DNA of 64,000 nucleotides from Actinostola sp. cb2023 (Eukaryota > Cnidaria > Anthozoa > Actiniaria > Actinostolidae): assembly GCA_033675265.1 (NCBI GenBank), contig JAUJYZ010000691.1:258501-322500 (forward strand), written 5' to 3'. Shown here piece by piece: positions 36,971 to 47,638 of this stretch. Below the pieces are notes generated by a model, which saw only the letters and a list, made by a program, of their open reading frames with translations, searched no databases and was not told the origin of the DNA. The position numbers and the translations under genes are program-made. How positions within the stretch are numbered: position 1 is the first letter of the stretch; each line of letters starts with the position of its first letter.

Positions 36971-37105
36971 GGTAGCTGTAGCATGACTACAAGGTTAGTT
37001 ATTTAGAACACGCGCTTTGATTGGGTAGCTGTATTATATGAACCCACTTATGAGCTTCTGATTGTATATAACTAACTGTGCTTTCCATGCTCTTTATTAA
37101 AATAG

Positions 37106-37240
37106 GGAGAAACAGGTTTAGGAAATAAGATATTGTATGAATATTTAACCAAGAAAGAAGTTATCTTGGTACTGGGCCCCGCTAGGTCAAATGTAGCCAT
37201 TTCAGTAGCTGATACAGCAAAGTACTGGAAACTAATCCAG
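37106..37240 (+). CDS. GABA-B-like receptor, exon 2: Venus-flytrap domain, lobe 1
   Basis: 45 codons, phase 0 at both ends. The acceptor is TTAAAATAG and the donor GTCAGT. The encoded part contains GLGNKILYEYL, then the VILVLGPARSNVAISVADTA strand-helix that in GABA-B receptors carries the GPxxS ligand-contact loop, and ends in YWKLIQ. It continues the exon 1 sequence directly. The spacing and the DTAKYWKLIQ helix are those of the type I periplasmic-binding fold. The Cys commonly found in this loop of GABA-B subunits is replaced, so ligand preference cannot be inferred. Confidence 0.85.
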
Positions 37241-38609
37241 GTCAGTAATAATAAAGAAAAATTAAATAATAACTAACTAACTTTGAGCCCAAAGTGTGTT
37301 GAAAGATTTGTTAAACATATGATCGAAGCAAATGTTACAATCGACTCAAAGCCGGTAACTGGTCGTTCTGCGATGGAAAAATAAAACTAAAACTTGGGAA
37401 ATAAACTCGGCGTTTTTGTATGAGTGGGAAAGTTACGGTACCGTGTCGTATTGTTTAAGGCGCCCTCGGGCCTCTCTGTGTAGCAAGAAGAGATTTGGCT
37501 CGCTTATTTCACTGTAATAATGCATGAATCAGGAGCCCATAAGTAGGAGCATCCATGTAGCATTAAAATCTGGGTCGGCGTTTGAACAAGTTATTTTTAG
37601 AACACGAAATTGACCAATCACTGTGCACTTCCGGTCATAGAACACGTTCGGAGCTGTTGATCACGTGAAGCGAGCAGCTAAAATTGCTGCAAATACAATT
37701 ACAATCTGTTTTTCACTGAAACATTTCGAAGTAGAAATGTTCTACAATGTATTTCATGTCTAACTACCGCAGAGAGACTGATTGAAGTTCGTAAACAAGG
37801 ATAATATAAATTGATTTGTCAGTCATTGATCTGCAGTTTATAGCAAAGACTCAAGTAGGGTTTCGACTGAATCCCAGAGACAACTAGATATGGCGATTTG
37901 GTGTGTCTCAACTGTGAATGTTTATTTTACGAAACAAATCTAAAGCATTCATGTAAGTACAGCATTTTAGACGTAAAAATAGTACCATACGCTCGTGCGA
38001 GTTTCAACATGTCAACAAATGGTTTCCCCTGCATACACTGTGCATATCAAAACAATGCAAACAGTAAAGAAAAATATGTCCGAATATATTTTTATGTAAA
38101 GCTAAGGTGGATGATTTCAAAATACTCTTACTGCTCCCCATTAAGGTAGTTCCGGCAGGACCCAGAGATTTCCTTAGTGAATTTTATCTCGTGCCCAGGC
38201 CTTTGGCCGGCACGAGTTGAGAAACACAGCAAGTACTTTTTTTGTGTGTGTCGGCATCAGAAAATCGAAAAGTTGCGCAATACTTCCGGTACCCAGCAAC
38301 TCAGAAGACGGCTATTTTGGACTGGGAAGGCACTTCATGTGAAATTTTTCGAGAGAAATCTTGCACTCTTTACTCGTCAGAGTGTTCGGTGTGTAGTCAA
38401 AGACGAGAAGATCTTTCAGCAGAGAAAAACGAAGAGCCATCAATGCCACAAGGTCTACGTAACGACTCTTCGCTCGATGTCAACATGCAGATATTCGCGA
38501 ACTGTCTCTCCTTCAAAGTAGACTTTTAGCATGGAAGCCTTGAAAGCCTTTATCAGTTATACAAACTTGAAGTGAAACTGTTTCATTGTACAGAAAAGCA
38601 TTACAACCT
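37241..38609. other. start of intron 3; inverted-repeat arms
   Basis: A block at 37413-37445 (TTTTTGTATGAGTGGGAAA, then ACGGTACCGTG) is repeated inverted at 62683-62721, and 37530-37870 is repeated inverted at 62130-62456. Between 37870 and 38609 there are short frames only, none recognised. Confidence 0.6.
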
Positions 38610-39470
38610 GGATAACTGGAATCCGATCCAGAAGTCAGTTGAACTTGAAAGCAACGAAGACTGTCACGATCAGCACGCGTGCACTGAAGTCTTTATTCAG
38701 CACACGCGAATCAAGATTATACAATTTTATACAGTATGCTATTTATATCTAACTTGACGAGGAATTGGACTTGGATTTGCATTATGTGTGTTGTTGCCGT
38801 GAGCTACGTCTTTGACTGAGTTCAGGCGAAAACCTGAATTCGAAATCGAAATCCGACTGACCCGAAATCCACTAAATACGCCTCAAACCCTCAAATAACC
38901 ATCAATCTTTATTTGTAGCAAGTATTTGAAGAACAAGGCAGAAAAGGGAAGCTTTCTAGAAGCGAAAATCAAACTCATATTCAAACTCCGCTCGATGTCA
39001 CGGCCTACGAAATTTACACACGTAGGATCCCAATTCAGTTTCAAACTTTGATGTAGAAAATATTAAACACGAATCCGATCCAGACGCAGTTGCACTATAA
39101 AAGCAACATGACTGTCACGATCAGCACAATCAAGATTATACAATTTTATACAGTATGCTATTGATATCTAATAATGACTTGGATTTGCATTATGTGTATG
39201 TTGCCGGCAACGTCTTTGACTGAGTTCAGGCGAAAACCTGAATTCGAAATCGAAATCCGACTGACCCGAAATCCACTAAATACGCCTCAAACCCTCAAAT
39301 AACCATCAATCTTTATTTGTAGCAAGTATTTGAAGAACAAGGCAGAAAAGGGAAGCTTTCTAGAAGCGAAAATCAAACTCATATTCAAACTCCGACCACG
39401 GCCTACGAAATTTACACAGGGATCCCAATTCTTCAACTTTGATGTAGATATTAAACACGAGGACGCATGC
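38610..39470. repeat. two-copy tandem duplication of about 0.42-0.45 kb
   Basis: GAATCCGATCCAGA...ATCAAGATTATACAATTTTA and the segment with GACTGAGTTCAGGCGAAAAC recur at about 38615-39066 and 39069-39470, with small deletions in the second copy. No coding sense. Confidence 0.8.
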
Positions 39471-40398
39471 ACTATAAAAGGGCATGCTCCGCCCACAATG
39501 TTTGAATAATAATGAGTTTGAATATGGCGGACAATGGTTGTACATGGCTGAACAACGGGGTAAAATGATTTTCTTAATAAAATCATATTTCAACAGTAAA
39601 GTTAATGAAGAAATTGTAATTTTACGTCTAAAACAGTTATAATAGACGGACGTGTCCATATGTTTCGTATTCGGTAGTTATCTATACGATTTTCATTGGC
39701 ACCTGCACGCGTACGAAGGATCGGTTTTAAATTTCGCGCGCCATGTATCACAACAATCAACATCCGTACTTCTTATCCAGGCCTACAAATTCATGCGCCG
39801 AAATCCTCTTTGCCTGTAATAAGCATTTCCAAGCATAAAACTATGTTCGGTCATTTCTACATAAAGCGACAAGGGTATTGTTTTCATCAGTTTTATACAC
39901 AAGTTACGTTCGCCTTTGTCGTCGTTCGTCTTGTTATGGTGTCGTCGTTCGCGAAGGTGTCTTGTTATGAGGTAAATGTGTCGAGTATCAGTTGTACATC
40001 TCTGTACTTTTATGGTAAAGGCCGGTAAGGTTTCGAAACCTATGCTGTGAGTATATTGAATTCGCTTGAACTGTTTAACAGTCAAAGAAACAGCTGATGC
40101 TAAGTTTGCACATCATGTTACCTGTAAACTGAGTTTCTAGTTTTGACATTTTCAAAACGTTTTTCGATCATAAAAAGGTCGTTTCTCCAATTTATTTGGC
40201 CAAATAGTAATAAATTAATTCATAATAAGTACTTACAGCGCCAATAAATCCGGGTGTTGTCACATAGGGCCCAAAACAGAAAAAGTGCAGCCTCGACCAC
40301 ATGAGCTGAGCCTATGTCGTGCACGTCTGACCAGAACATGTAATGTCTAGTAGCCTGTGACACTCTTCGAAGAATGGTTCACTCAGATCTACAACGTT

Positions 40399-40967
40399 AT
40401 ACGCCTTATGCACGGGTGCTGATTTTCGAGATCAGGATACTAGAATCTTTTGACATAAACTGATAACCACTGCCATCTGAAAAAGCAATTATTCATCAAT
40501 ATGTTTGGAAATTTTCAAAAGTATTGGATAAAATTCCGCGAAGATATCGTAAATGACATTTCTAGGGTTTAGTATGGGATTTTGCCGTCATGAGTACACA
40601 GCCTCGTTCTGATGTACATCAATTTTCTAAAATGCTTAATTTCAAGGTTTAACATGTTACACTAAAAGAACATATTTATATAAGATAAGTGTAAAAGTTT
40701 TAGGACAAAATGACATGTTCTTGCGGAGTTATGAACGTTTTTAATTCTGAAAATACACCAGAACGAGGCTGTGTACTCATGATGGCAAAATCCCATACTA
40801 AACCTATAAATGTCATTTACGATATCTTCGCGGGATTTATCCAATACTTTTGACATTTTCCAAAAATATTGATGAATAATTGCTTTTTCAGATGGCAGTG
40901 GTCATTTTTATGTCAAAAGATTCTAGTATCCTGATCTCGAAAACCAGCACTCGTGCATAGGGCGTAT
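40399..40967. mobile_element. 569-bp near-perfect fold-back element
   Basis: The arms (starting ATACGCCTTATGCACG and ending GTGCATAGGGCGTAT) are inverted copies over roughly 230 bp each, around a centre at 40630-40735. No target duplication found. Confidence 0.75.
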
Positions 40968-41058
40968 TGGATTTGTCATTTGCATCATTTTTCACTAAAT
41001 TTGCTAAGTAGTAATAATTAAAGAAGAAATCCCAAAGAAGAAGGTTGGGTGAAGGTAA

Positions 41059-41197
<139 letters not shown>

Positions 41198-41970
41198 CGT
41201 TGGAACATTAGAACCACCCCTGGCGACAGGCCTGATGCCGTATAAAAAAACATTATCAATGAAAATTGATAATTACAATGTAAAAATTACAATGTAAAAA
41301 TATATTGTGTTAGATTGCCGAACCAATCGTCAAACAATCGCTATGATCGCTAGGTCACCGAACCGATCTCACCGACATGTTACCGCTATTCCACCGACAC
41401 TATACCGCTATTCCACCGACACTATTCCGACAGTCGTGTCGGCCGACTGTCGACAGGTACATCGACCGATACGGTCAGCCAACACTCGGCCGATACGGTC
41501 GGTCGACACTCGGCTGACACTCGGCCGACAGCATATCGGCCGACAGTCGGCCGCTGGTGGTTAAAATGAACATGATCCCAAGAATGAAGGATACAAACCT
41601 CTGGTCGAAGTTCTACTTGACGAAGCTCAACCAGCTGTCCGGCAAAAGCTTTCTTCCTATATCCATGCTGGGCACCGACCAAAGTGTACGACAACACAAA
41701 CATAACACGATGATATGAAAGAAATCAGCCAAGCTGCTCAATTGTCTCGTGTACATGTTTCAACTTCAACTTTTTATTGTTGCACTCAGTGTTTACACCA
41801 CTGAACCATTCAGTACGAGTTACAGCTATCGCTCTATGGCTATGGTCAAATGCTGGTGCACCAAATCATCATATTATGCCTTTTCTGGCGATTTCAAGTC
41901 ACGGGAATGAGCAAAGCTTGGCACATTTCACATTACTGACACTCGGCACCAGCGTGAAGTTAGCAGCAGA
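41198..41970. other. no gene seen; CCGAC-rich minisatellite
   Basis: 41340-41560 holds degenerate copies of CCGACACTCGGCC and CTATTCCACCGACA. The rest up to the Polinton end has short frames only. Confidence 0.6.
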
Positions 41971-41976
41971 TTCAGC

Positions 41977-42206
41977 AGTAGTATATATAGAGGTGTAGTA
42001 GTATATATAGAGGCAAAAAAATACCACTACCTCCAGCTAACAGCCCCGCAAGCCGGGAAGGCTCCCAGCCCCCACAAAATTCGGCACCTCGGACATTGTA
42101 GCAAAACCGGCACCAAACACCTTCAAGCACATCGACCAGAGCGCAAGCGAAGTCGACTTCGCTTACACAAACAATTAGGCCAAAAGTGAATGTAAGCAAA
42201 AGCGCC
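41977..42206. repeat. Polinton left terminal inverted repeat
   Basis: Matches the complement of 59269-59480. The tip AGTAGTATATATAGAGG is duplicated in tandem at 41977-41996 and again from 41997; the right end has one copy. Confidence 0.92.
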
Positions 42207-42276
42207 TTTGCTTACATTCGGTTTTGGTCTAATTATTCGTGTATGCGAAGACGCGACCCCCCCCCCCCCCCCCCCC

Positions 42277-42480
42277 GAAGCCAGGAAGGCTCCCAGTACA
42301 CACAGAATCACCACACCACAGCAGCCACCCCGCAAGCCGGGAAGGCTCCCAGCCCCCACAAAATTTCGGCACCTTGGGCAGTAAAACCGGCACCAAGCAC
42401 ATCGACCAGAGCTCAAGCGATTGGGCCAAAAGTGCATGTACGTCGGGACGACTTGGCTTACAGCCATTTTTGGGGCAAAA
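42277..42480. repeat. diverged sub-terminal copies of the left terminal repeat
   Basis: The motifs AGCCGGGAAGGCTCCCAGC, CCCCACAAAAT..CGGCACC and ACCGGCACCAAGCACATCGA of the terminal repeat recur here in the same orientation with differences. A C run (42258-42275) precedes them. Confidence 0.8.
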
Positions 42481-42593
42481 GTGAAACAACACTCGGGACG
42501 GCTTCGCGTACAGGAATAATTGGGACAAACATACCACCACATACTGGCCGAAATTTCATATTAGAGAAGCGCATACTCCTGTCATACATCAGT

Positions 42594-42887
42594 ATGCGCG
42601 GAAACAATAGATGCCCCTGGTTGAAGATCAACTCGACTACCACCTGTGGAAACAGCTGCGTCTACCAGTACTGTCACACCCATCGCCAACAGTTGCGTCT
42701 TGGTCGAAAGTCTCCTGTCCCGTGTCGACGCTGTGGTATAGGAACAAGGTCCGCAACACTACTTTGTAGACCGTGCGGTTCTCAGCGCGTCGGTCAAAAG
42801 CGTATCGATACCGCGAAGCGTGAGCGACGAGACTTTGCCTTCGTCTTAGTGGAGCTTAAAAATTTGCATCTAGAGAAGTGGTCTTGA
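42594..42887 (+). CDS. small zinc-ribbon protein of the Polinton
   Basis: 97 residues from the ATG at 42594; the frame is open further upstream, but only through terminal-repeat sequence. Cys7, Cys18, Cys22, Cys27 with His28 and His30 could form one zinc site. Cys44-x-x-Cys47 and Cys58-x-x-Cys61 form a classic ribbon of the type CRRCG..CRPCG. The C-terminal third is basic then hydrophobic. It lies just inside the left terminus and 15 bp upstream of the polymerase, on the same strand. Small Cys-rich proteins are found near the polymerase in related elements. A nucleic-acid-binding role is an inference. Confidence 0.65.
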   Translation: MRGNNRCPWLKINSTTTCGNSCVYQYCHTHRQQLRLGRKSPVPCRRCGIGTRSATLLCRPCGSQRVGQKRIDTAKRERRDFAFVLVELKNLHLEKWS

Positions 42888-42902
42888 TAGGTTATACTGA
42901 AG

Positions 42903-45154
42903 ATGCCCACAGTCGAAGAACTTCGTACGTACGCCAAAGACCATGAGATCCCCGGAAGATCGAAGCTCAATAAGGAGGGTCTCCTCCTGGCGCGGGAGCG
43001 AGTCCGCGTCTTAACGCGTATGAAGCGAAGCAGCCGGGCGTTTCAGAAGCCTAGCAAGTTCCCTGCCCTACTGGGTGATAGAGAGAATCCTCATAAACGC
43101 GCTCAACGAGCTCGTGAGCTATATCGCCTTAACGACGAGGTTGATGCTGCTTTGCGCGCCGATGTCTACGCAAAGCGTGTGAAGAAGAATCCCGCCCTGC
43201 GCTTGAAACCTCTCAAGCGGATAACTGCTCGACTACGCAGGCCACATGAGTTTGGGCAGACCCCGGAACCGCGGGCGCGGCAAATCGTGCGAGAAGGTGC
43301 AAGAATCCTTGACGAGATGGAGGAGCAAGAAGGCTTCGAAAAAGGTCGGAGAACCTTGCGCCTCAGGTTCGTCCGTCATTTGGAAGAGGACCTCACAGAA
43401 TGGCTGATGGCTAAGCTTGAGCAAGAGCTACGGACGTCATGCTATCTACGATACTCGTACACCTATAGGCTACGGAACGTAGAAAACGGGGAGGTGATTC
43501 TGTACCATAAGAACCTCCCAGGGAGCCCTTGGATGAATGCCTTAGAAGAAGCTCGAAACTGGATACAGGAGCAAGAGACCACGCGCTTGAATGTAGACAA
43601 GATCGACCGCCCAAACACAAAATGGGCCTTCGTCCGACATATAGGTGTCGACCTGAAGATCGTGCTCGATCGACAACCCTTATGGGCACTAGCCCTCTCC
43701 CCGATTGGTTGCGCTGGAAGAAAGGGATGGTAGCGCTCGACAGCTATAACGACAACTTATGTCTATTCAGGTGCTTGGCGGTTTCACGAGGCGGTAGACC
43801 CGATCGTAGCTCAAACCCTGCTAGAGAACTAGCAGCGAGCTTCTATTACATAGACGTCAAAGATCTTCGGAATGTAGGCAAAACTTCTCTCGACCAGCTT
43901 CCCAAAATCGAAGAACATTTCAAGGTAGGTATCTAGGTTTACGAACCCACCGAATGCGGAGACTGGCACCTCACGCGCCGAGCCGCACACTACGACGAAC
44001 AAGTCTCTATCGGGGTCTACGATGAGCACGCCTTCCTGATCAAGGACATCCAGAAGCTAGCCAACGTGTACTGTTGCGGAGCTTGCCAGGCACGCTTCAC
44101 AAAAGCGTCGAATTTTCAGCGCCACGCGAAGACGTGTATGGCTGGTGTCACCAAGGTGGTGTGCCCAAACGAGCTGATAAAGCCGCCGGCCTCAGCCTTT
44201 GAAAAAGCTTTCTACCCCAACCATGGCGTAAACAGCAGCAAGATGGCAACGCAGTGGCTGGAATATGAAGCCCAAAAACGGGGGGTCCATATTCATCACG
44301 ACCTCTGCGGTCACGGCGGTGAGAGGTATATCAACAACGCGCCAGTCGATGGCTACGAGCCTCTGTCCAAGACAGTCTTTCAATTCCACGGCTGCACATG
44401 GCACGGTTGCCCTAAACACAGCAAGCAGGTAGACGCCAAGGAAGTGTTAGCCAAGACACATCACATGGAAGCGAAGATTCGAGCGAGCGGCTACCAGCTG
44501 GTCGTGATGTGGCAGAGCAGGAAGCCGCGCATCACGATTCGAAGAGCATTCCAGGTAGGTATCGCAGTGTATCAACTCGCCAAACTTCGGATTCTCGAGT
44601 TCTACTACGACTTCATCGACAAGTATGTGGCCCGCCAGGACTATGAGCTGTTGCAGATGGACACCGACAGTCTCTACCTAGGCTTGTCGGCTACCACCCT
44701 TGATAAGGTGGTACGCCCGGAGCTGCGAGCCGAATTCGAGGAGGAAAAGAAGCACTGGCTCGCCTGGAATCGCTGGAGCAATCGCACCCCAGGCCTCTTC
44801 AAGATGGAATTCGAAGGCAGGCGAGCCATTGCACTATGCTCCAAGTGCTACTATGTTGACACGGGTCCTGGAGGGAAGAGTAAGCACTCGAGCAAGGGTA
44901 TGTCGCAGAGACACAACGACCTGACCTGGGGGCGCTACAAAGCAGCTCTCGAGGGTAGTGTCGACATCGCGGAAAACCGAGGCTTTCGTATGCGAGACGG
45001 GGCTATGACCACCTACACCCAAACCAAGCTCGGGTTGTCTGCTTACTACGACAAGCGTCGAGTGCTCCCGGATGGTATTCACACTGAGCCTCTAGAGTAC
45101 ACTCTGCGGGGAGCAGCCGAGATGGAAGCATTCATCGAGGAGTTCCTCGTGTGA
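42903..45154 (+). pseudogene. protein-primed family B DNA polymerase (pPolB), inactivated
   Basis: Polintons encode this enzyme to replicate their linear DNA. Frame 1 (42903 to about 43680) gives a charged N-terminal region. A one-base shift near 43675-43685 leads into a frame with NLCLFRCLAVSRG, a signature of the Polinton polymerase N-terminus. TAG at 43934-43936 stops this frame, which otherwise continues as HAFLIKDIQKLANVY, a C2H2-like finger (CGACQARFTKASNFQRH) and FHGCTWHGCP. From RRAF (about 44550) the reading jumps directly to YQLAKLRILEFYYDF and motif C (MDTDSLY). Motifs A and B of the palm, some 300 or more residues, are absent, so there is an internal deletion. The C-terminus (TPGLFK.E, SSKGMSQR) is intact to the stop at 45154. 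Confidence 0.9.
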
Positions 45155-45188
45155 CCGCACTTGCGCGCGTCACTTGAGGACCCCATAG

Positions 45189-46220
45189 TTACTCCGTAAC
45201 GGGCAGCTGGGTTTCAGGAGGCACCACGAGGAACTCTTTCCGGACAAAGCCGCGCTCCGGCCCAGTCGCACTAAGTGCTGGCACGTCGAGATAATAGAGG
45301 ACGGGCTCGCCAGGCTTGATTACTGTGCGCCCAAGCCGGTACACCTGGAGGGACCACACGGGGTCGGTCGCCCTCTTACGGCCTCCTTCCAGCTCACCCG
45401 GGGCATAGAGATAACGAACACCAACATCGGAGGGAAGCCTTTGCTCTTTGAGCCCAACTAGGCGACCCGAAACCACAGAAGAAGGCTTGTGTGCGACGTG
45501 TTCCGCCTTGATAGCGTTCTCAGGCTTCTTCAGTTTCTCTGAAACGATCAAGCGAGTGACTTCACCGTTCAAGGCCGCCACAACAGCGGGAAGCCGATTC
45601 ACCCACTCAACCGACCTACGACTGTCCCCTTGGGACAGCAGCAACATCTCCTGAGCATATTGGTGGCCGAATAGCCGCTCGGACAGCGTCCGATTAAAGC
45701 GCTCAACAATCACTTGATCCCGGTGGATGTCAACACGGCCGCGCCTCACAGAAACTCCATGCTTGGCCAGCACCGGCCCAACCGCGCCCATGAACTCGCG
45801 GCCCGGGTCGACCTGGAGCAGCTTCGGCCATGTCAGAGGGCTTCGCTTGTAGATTCGTTCGAGCGCGGCCGCGACCTCTTTGGCCTCTTTGGTAGCCAAT
45901 GGCTCAGCTTCTTTGTAGCGGGAGGCTACGTCGACTACAGTCAAAGCGTACTTATAAAGCTTTCGCCCCTGTCCAGGGCGGTCATGCGGCAGGAAGAGCA
46001 AATCAGCTTGGTGCACCTCGTTGGGCTCCGACACATCGAACCTTGGCCGCGGCACGTGTCGCGGAGGCGGCAAGTAGATCTGCCAGAGGGCCTGTTTCGA
46101 GAGTCACGCCCGCGCCACATCTTCAGAGACCCCAGCCGCATCGGCAAGATGCTTAACAGCCGCGAGCCCCTTCCAGTAGCCCTGGGGGCTGTAATATATG
46201 CTCGCAATCTTGCTGTCCAT
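45189..46220 (-). pseudogene. Polinton integrase (retroviral type, DDE) with internal nonsense codon
   Basis: The open part after the break (45189-46073) has 294 residues, with the catalytic triad visible: Asp24 in HQADLLF, Asp89 in QVDPGREF and Glu124 in VERFNRT, a D-x34-E spacing. The C-terminal part (YLYAPGELEGG, then PGEPVLYYLD) is the region found in Polinton integrases. In the same frame upstream, the minus strand runs from an ATG at 46220 through a YYSPQGYWKG block typical of the family's N-terminus to TGA at 46106-46104, where a Trp codon is expected. One point change therefore separates the N-terminal domain from the catalytic core. The enzyme would join the element ends to target DNA and create the 6-bp duplication. 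It converges with the polymerase, 34 bp apart. Confidence 0.9.
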
Positions 46221-46491
46221 CAGCACTTCGTGCGAGCACGTCTATGTATTCAAGCAGACGAATCAACCTCCAACATGCACTCGCTGTGCACTCAGGAAGC
46301 CGGGATATGGCATCCTTGAGGCCCCCGTGCAACACCCCACGGGAGAAACCTCGCAAGGCGGCCCTGTCTGCGCGCCGCACCTCAAGACATTGATTGGCGG
46401 CCCACCCGAGGTGTAGCAGTCCTGGAACCTGGTCCCGTTTTGCGGCCGCGGTCACGCAATGCATGGCAATCCAGAGCTCGTCAGCCAACAT
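46153..46491 (-). CDS. hypothetical protein upstream of the integrase
   Basis: 112 residues. The central stretch (RGFSRGVLHGGLKDAISRLP, then CTASACWRLIRLLEYI) reads like a folded helical protein. The C-terminal 20 residues overlap the integrase start in another frame. I cannot name a family. It could be a real small gene or a chance frame in GC-rich DNA; codon composition resembles the neighbours. Confidence 0.4.
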   Translation of the reverse strand: MLADELWIAMHCVTAAAKRDQVPGLLHLGWAANQCLEVRRADRAALRGFSRGVLHGGLKDAISRLPECTASACWRLIRLLEYIDVLARSADGQQDCEHILQPPGLLEGARGC

Positions 46492-46535
46492 GGTGTATCT
46501 CTAGGACGCAGAAAAATGCGCTATAGTAAAAACCC

Positions 46536-46961
46536 TCACAACACCCTCGATAGGAGATATGCGCCCCCCAGTGTGGCGCAACCCACGAAAACCATCTCTC
46601 CGGTCTTTTGACCCTTGGACGGTTTGTAGTAGGAGCCCCAGTGGGGATCAGCCCCCACGGGCGGGACTGGGTGCGCCCTGGCATACAGGTCGAGCGCCGC
46701 ATCGGCGTCGCGGAGGCCGGCGAGTGTTTTTTGTCGGGCGATCTCGCGGGTCTCCTCCCAGTCTCGCAGCGAGGTTCGACGCTTCTCCCACGCACCCATC
46801 GCGGCTTGGTACTTCTCCAGGGCCAAGTCGTGGCGCTTGCGCTCCGCGGTGGCTGCCTCGCTTCCACCGGCCAAAAGCGCGTGGGCCAGGATGTTCCCAC
46901 CTGTGAACGCGGCGGCGTTAACGACCGCTGCGGCGAGCATCATTGCGAGTGCGGTGGCCAT
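46536..46961 (-). CDS. small membrane protein with charged middle region
   Basis: 141 residues. A hydrophobic N-terminal helix rich in Ala (residues 3-33), then a strongly charged stretch with many Arg, Lys and Glu (about 37-90, probably coiled or helical), and a hydrophobic C-terminal helix (about 123-140, VFVGCATLGGAYLLSRVL). I associate this architecture (Ala-rich start with NAAAFTGGN, then ERKRHDLALEKYQ) with uncharacterised proteins of cnidarian Polintons. It sits in the minus-strand cluster with the capsid genes. A virion membrane or minor structural role is inferred only from position. Confidence 0.7.
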   Translation of the reverse strand: MATALAMMLAAAVVNAAAFTGGNILAHALLAGGSEAATAERKRHDLALEKYQAAMGAWEKRRTSLRDWEETREIARQKTLAGLRDADAALDLYARAHPVPPVGADPHWGSYYKPSKGQKTGEMVFVGCATLGGAYLLSRVL

Positions 46962-46975
46962 TTTTGCTTAGCTTG

Positions 46976-47188
46976 CTAGGCAGGTAGAATCTTCTCCTTC
47001 TGGAGGTAATTACGGAGGTAGATGCCGGCAGACAGGGCTGCAACGCACTTGCCGTAATTTTCTAGGCTGTTAGAAGGGTCACTCGTCAAACTCGTTTTTA
47101 GAGCCTTCTTCCCAATGTACCCGATACCAGCGGCAAGTCCAACCAACGTTGCTGTTTCGACGGCTGTTTTGGCTAGTGGCGAGTCCAT
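46976..47188 (-). CDS. 70-residue hydrophobic protein
   Basis: Two predicted hydrophobic segments, about residues 9-28 (VETATLVGLAAGIGYIG) and 46-60, separated by a Lys-, Ser- and Asp-rich linker. It lies 14 bp upstream of the next minus-strand gene. Compact spacing and composition support a real gene. Similar short proteins accompany the capsid genes in related elements. Function unknown. Confidence 0.65.
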   Translation of the reverse strand: MDSPLAKTAVETATLVGLAAGIGYIGKKALKTSLTSDPSNSLENYGKCVAALSAGIYLRNYLQKEKILPA

Positions 47189-47229
47189 TACGTATATGCA
47201 AGAAAAGGGGCAACCTCTAACTCGAGCGC

Positions 47230-47638
47230 CTATACCATAGGTGGGCCAGCGGGTCGCGGGGAAGCTCTAACCGCAGCAGTTGGTTCCTCGTGCGTGGGGC
47301 GGGAGGTTTGCAACGCTTGCCTCTGTTTGTACTGTAAATACAGACCACCAGCGGCAATGGCGAGCCCACCGATACCGAGGAGGGTGTTGGTGCTCCATGA
47401 TTCTGAGTCCGAAGTTTTATCGACGTCACCAGCTTGAAGAGCGACCGTTTCGGGGGAATCACTGGCTGGCTCGGTCTGTTGTTCGCGTCTGTTGTTCGCG
47501 GGTCTGTTCGCGTGCGAGGGCCGCGCGGGACTCTTTGTTTTTCGCAGCCAGTAGGAGACCCGCGGCGACCTTCTTGGGGTCCTTGACGCGTGCGGGCGGG
47601 TCGGTCGCAGGCGGTGGTGAAGTCACGATGTCACTCAT
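47230..47638 (-). pseudogene. single-pass membrane protein, frameshifted by a 13-bp duplication
   Basis: The ATG at 47638 overlaps the end of the 178-residue gene by 8 bases. The first frame gives a Pro-, Ala- and Lys-rich part with many Arg and Gln and ends at 47459. The reading resumes in another frame (PASDSPETVALQAGDVD), with a transmembrane segment (LLGIGGLAIAAGGLYL) and a short charged tail ending at 47230. The break coincides with a perfect tandem duplication of 13 bases (TCTGTTGTTCGCG, 47475-47487 and 47488-47500). Thirteen is not a multiple of three, and with one copy the two frames are continuous. Function unknown. Confidence 0.75.

Larger units (their letters stand above)
30530..37105. 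other. intron 2 region of the receptor gene, filled with nested elements
   Basis: Bounded by GTTAGT at 30530 and TTAAAATAG at 37105. Almost all of it is accounted for by the pogo-like, 5.4-kb, TTAA and 9-bp-TSD elements listed separately, plus a GTT microsatellite. The palindromes at 31483-31556 (GGGGTTTCCAGTC arms) and the CAAAGTCCTTGGACTTTGA repeats at 31860-31955 are further local repeats. Confidence 0.75.

Noticed and set aside
36745..36984. poly-Val, poly-Leu and poly-Asn proteins
   Set aside because: Translation of a GTT microsatellite.
43923..44563. spliced intron between the two AGGTAGGTATC sites of the polymerase
   Set aside because: The stretch between them encodes conserved polymerase N-terminal motifs, so it is exon-like; Polinton polymerase genes are usually not spliced.
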